Shown piece by piece: positions 5,861-7,986 of a stretch of 7,986 nucleotides of DNA. This DNA comes from Anaerolineales bacterium (GTDB taxonomy: Bacteria > Chloroflexota > Anaerolineae > Epilineales > JAANWY01). The number at the start of each line of letters is the position of its first letter. The stretch's first letter is position 1. The position numbers were made by a program, and so were the translations under genes. The notes beneath the pieces were generated by a model. It had not been told where the DNA came from and did no database searches. It saw only the letters and a program-made list of their open reading frames with translations. Location: the NCBI GenBank assembly GCA_018263655.1, contig JAANWY010000272.1, forward strand, positions 1 to 7,986, given 5' to 3'.

Positions 5861-6958
5861 CTACCGCAGAACCGTCTGCGTCCACGCTTCGATCCAGCGA
5901 TCGCGGTTCTGGTCGATGGCCCCGGGACTGACATCGGCGGGATTCTCCGGAATCACGGCATGCTGTGCGAAAACCTTGGGCAACTCAGCCGCCTGGTTGA
6001 CGGGGAAAACGAACATCTGCAGCGGAATATCTTCCTGGAATGTCTTGCCGAGCATGAAATCGATCAACTTCTCCGCTAGAGCTCGGTTCTTGGCGCCCTT
6101 GAGAATGCCGATGAATTCGATCTGGCGGAAACATGCCCCCCCGCCGGTCACGACGCCAGTGGGCGCTTCGTCCAATGGCTCCTCGGCGAAGTAGACCTCA
6201 GCCGGCGGGCTCGACGCGTATGACACCACCAGCGGCTTGTCACCATCGCTGGCCGCCGTGAATTGGCCCCAATACGCCTCTTCCCAGCCGTTGACAATGG
6301 TGACATCATTGTCTCGCAGATCGAGCCAGTAGTCCAACCACGTGTAGTCACCCAACTCCCCGAAATGCCCGACCGTCGCCAGCATGAAGGCCAAGCCCGG
6401 CGAGGACGTGGCGGGATTCTCGGCGACCAGCAAGCCCTCGTACTCGAGCTGCGTCAAATCCTCCAGGTTCTGCGGCGGTTCTAATCCTTCTTCATCAAAC
6501 CAGGCCTTGTCGTAGTTCAGGCAGACGTCGCCGTAGTCCACTGGCAGCAGGCGGTGCTCCGGATCGAGGATGAAGCGGTCGGGGACGTTCTGCAACCCTT
6601 CAGGCGTGTACGGCTCAAAGATGCCGGCTTCCATCGCGCGGCTGAAGAACGTATTGTCCACGCCGAAGAACACATCGGCCAGCGGGTTCTCCTTGCTGAG
6701 GATGGCCTGAGTCAGCGCGGCGCCGGCATCGCCCGACGGTAGCAGCTCCAGCTTGGCGTTGTTCTCCTCTTCGAATTGGGCGAGGACGTCCTCGCTGGCG
6801 GCGAAGCTGTCGTGAGACATGAGAGTGATCGTCTGTGGCGCCTCCGTCGCTGCCGGCTCCGCAGGTTGTGTCGCCGGCGCCTGCATCGGCACGGCACAGC
6901 CGGCGAGCACAATCAGCATCGCACCGACGACGATTGCGCGAAATCGAGCTTCGAACAT
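5861..6958 (-). CDS. thiB: Thiamine-binding lipoprotein of ABC transporter
   Basis: This 365-residue extracytoplasmic binding protein captures thiamine (and possibly its phosphates) for ThiP. The N-terminus has basic residues, a hydrophobic stretch and the lipobox LAGC with Cys21 as the lipid-modified residue. A low-complexity P/A/T/E linker follows to about residue 43. The mature part matches ThiB/TbpA in order: TLMSHDSFAAS near 45-55 (E. coli ThiB has TYDSFA), LADVFFGVDN near 93-102, LLPVDYGDVCLNYDK, NPATSSPGLAFML, VNGWEEAYWGQF, VVSYASSPPAEVY and a C-terminal WIEAW. Length is normal once the linker is counted. ATG 6958 has an excellent AAGGAGG site (6964-6970) with 5-nt spacing. It lies 52 nt after thiN and must share its riboswitch-controlled transcript. 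Confidence 0.95.
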   Translation of the reverse strand: MFEARFRAIVVGAMLIVLAGCAVPMQAPATQPAEPAATEAPQTITLMSHDSFAASEDVLAQFEEENNAKLELLPSGDAGAALTQAILSKENPLADVFFGVDNTFFSRAMEAGIFEPYTPEGLQNVPDRFILDPEHRLLPVDYGDVCLNYDKAWFDEEGLEPPQNLEDLTQLEYEGLLVAENPATSSPGLAFMLATVGHFGELGDYTWLDYWLDLRDNDVTIVNGWEEAYWGQFTAASDGDKPLVVSYASSPPAEVYFAEEPLDEAPTGVVTGGGACFRQIEFIGILKGAKNRALAEKLIDFMLGKTFQEDIPLQMFVFPVNQAAELPKVFAQHAVIPENPADVSPGAIDQNRDRWIEAWTQTVLR

Positions 6959-7010
6959 TGTGCCCTCCTTACAACATACGAGACTTCTCAGAACAACATG
7001 CTGTAGAGGC

Positions 7011-7640
7011 TCAGACAGAGCGCAGCACTAACAAAATACCGTCGCAGAGTGACACTCGGGCCGTGCGCTCCGTCATTTCGTTGCTGATGCCGAGCGTCGA
7101 GCCGAACTGGAGCGTCGCATCGTCCAGCGCCCAGTACAGGCCACTTGTTGTTACCCCCCTCGCCTCGGGCGTCAACGCCAGCAGCGAGACGACATCACCC
7201 GGCCGGCCATCGAGGTGCAGCCCATGACGTACGCTGAAGGCTTCCCAGCCGCTGCCGAGAAGGCTCACCTCCACGCCGTCGAGAAATGGCAGCGCCAGAA
7301 GAAAAATGTTAGCAAGTGTCTGATCGGGCCGGCCTCCCAACGCCCCGATGACGGTGATCGTTCGAGCGCCCTGCTCGACGGCGTAACGCAGCGCCAGCTC
7401 TAGGTCCGTCGCATCTTTTTTGGGGGGATGAGTGATGAACTGTACGCCGGCCGCCTCAAGTTCGTGCCGATCAGCAGCCTGAATTGAGTCCATGTCGCCG
7501 ATGACTATGGATAGTGTGCACCCGAGCCGGCGAGCGTTGGCCGCGCCACCATCGGCCGCGATGATCAAATCGGCTTCCGGCACGCGCTTCGGGGCCGGCA
7601 GATCGGCCGGCGCGCCGTTGGCAATGACAATTACGTGCAT
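7011..7640 (-). CDS. thiN: Thiamine diphosphokinase
   Basis: The 209-residue enzyme transfers pyrophosphate from ATP to thiamine, giving TPP (and AMP) in the cytoplasm. It is the final step for imported thiamine. The motifs of the family are all present: AADGGAANA (28-36), GDMDS (48-52), PPKKDATDLELAL (72-84), GALGGRPDQTLANI (99-112) and the C-terminal GISNE (184-188). ATG 7638-7640 is chosen because AGGAG (7646-7650) stands 5 nt upstream. The frame extends five codons further to a GTG at 7653-7655, but that lies next to the terminator U-tract and lacks a ribosome site. First gene after the TPP riboswitch, so TPP represses the enzyme that makes it. Confidence 0.95.
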   Translation of the reverse strand: MHVIVIANGAPADLPAPKRVPEADLIIAADGGAANARRLGCTLSIVIGDMDSIQAADRHELEAAGVQFITHPPKKDATDLELALRYAVEQGARTITVIGALGGRPDQTLANIFLLALPFLDGVEVSLLGSGWEAFSVRHGLHLDGRPGDVVSLLALTPEARGVTTSGLYWALDDATLQFGSTLGISNEMTERTARVSLCDGILLVLRSV

Positions 7641-7657
7641 ACAATCTCCTGGCACAC

Positions 7658-7693
7658 AAAAAACGCCGCCCCATTTTCCGGAGGGCGGCGTTT
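7658..7693 (-). terminator. Rho-independent terminator of the TPP riboswitch
   Basis: In the minus-strand transcript AAACGCCGCCC (7693-7683) pairs with GGGCGGCGTTT (7671-7661) across an 11-nt loop, giving 11 perfect base pairs. Six U follow from 7663 to 7658. It lies between the aptamer and the thiN ribosome site. Its 5' arm overlaps CCCTCCG (7685-7679), which can instead pair with CGGAGGG (7723-7717) at the 3' side of the aptamer. Confidence 0.93.
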
Positions 7694-7712
7694 ACATTTC
7701 CTCGACAACGAC

Positions 7713-7808
<96 letters not shown>

Positions 7809-7828
7809 TATTTGACTGTCTGACTAAG

Positions 7829-7857
7829 AGTATAGCATCACACTGCCGGCCTGTCAA
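7829..7857 (-). promoter_or_regulatory. Sigma70-type promoter of the thiamine operon
   Basis: On the minus strand the -35 is a consensus TTGACA (7857-7852). A 17-nt spacer and TATACT (7834-7829) follow. Transcription should begin near 7822, about 14 nt before helix P1 of the riboswitch. Confidence 0.88.
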
Positions 7858-7903
7858 TCCAGAACAAGTGATGTAAGCGTTCAGGGGGCAACCCATGGAG
7901 CAT

Positions 7904-7986
7904 CCCTTCGACAGGCCCTTCGACAGGCCCTTCGACAGGCTCAGGACGCCGCTCAGGACGTCGCCTGAGTAGACCGAGGCGAAGCC
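7904..7986. repeat. Triplicated CCCTTCGACAGG repeat cluster
   Basis: CCCTTCGACAGG is repeated three times head to tail (7904-7915, 7916-7927, 7928-7939). CTCAGGACG follows twice (about 7940-7951) and then CCTGAGTAGACCGAGGCGAAG. Related sequence is found in the thiP element (5604-5623) and, in opposite orientation, at 50-90. It marks the intergenic space upstream of the operon promoter; no gene is seen at 7858-7986. Confidence 0.7.

Noticed and set aside
7641..7655. Upstream GTG start for thiN
   Set aside because: It lies beside the terminator U-tract with no ribosome site; ATG 7640 has AGGAG at proper spacing.
7904..7939. Possible CRISPR array
   Set aside because: The repeats are 12 bp and directly adjacent with no spacers; no cas genes are nearby.

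Overview
This window carries most of a thiamine uptake and salvage operon on the minus strand. The likely source is a member of the Chloroflexota, perhaps Anaerolineae-like. That assignment is inference: it rests on the GC-rich coding DNA, the dispersed CCCTTCGACAGG/CTCAGGAC and ACGGAT intergenic repeats, the GxxExxY and PIN-like gene remnants, and the operon content. No rRNA or marker gene is present to settle it.

Reading the minus strand from the right: a repeat cluster (7904-7986); a strong sigma70-type promoter (7829-7857); a TPP (THI-box) riboswitch (7713-7808) with an intrinsic terminator (7658-7693) and a visible competing antiterminator; thiamine diphosphokinase thiN (7011-7640); the thiamine-binding lipoprotein thiB (5861-6958); and a fused two-domain permease thiP (3895-5652). 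After a 1.2-kb interruption come the ATPase thiQ (1595-2662), a second ATPase of the NitT/TauT/ThiZ type (806-1573), and a PduO-type cob(I)alamin adenosyltransferase (234-809) that overlaps the second ATPase. ThiB captures thiamine outside the membrane, ThiP and ThiQ import it, and ThiN pyrophosphorylates it to TPP. TPP then shuts off transcription at the riboswitch.

The interruption (about 2697-3900) holds three plus-strand remnants. They are a GxxExxY/PD-(D/E)XK protein lacking its N-terminal part, a 176-codon reading frame with an in-frame amber codon that looks like the front end of a larger protein, and the first ~31 codons of a DUF5615-type PIN-like toxin that end exactly at the thiP stop codon. 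ACGGAT repeats surround the first remnant. An 18-bp near-palindrome with an extended -10 on each strand lies between this block and thiQ, and it could give thiQ and the genes after it their own promoter.

Other oddities: an 18-bp inverted-repeat element has become the first ~25 codons of thiP; long hairpins fill the thiB-thiP gap; and the second ATPase has no matching permease or binding protein in the window. I found no tRNA, rRNA, CRISPR array or intact insertion sequence.
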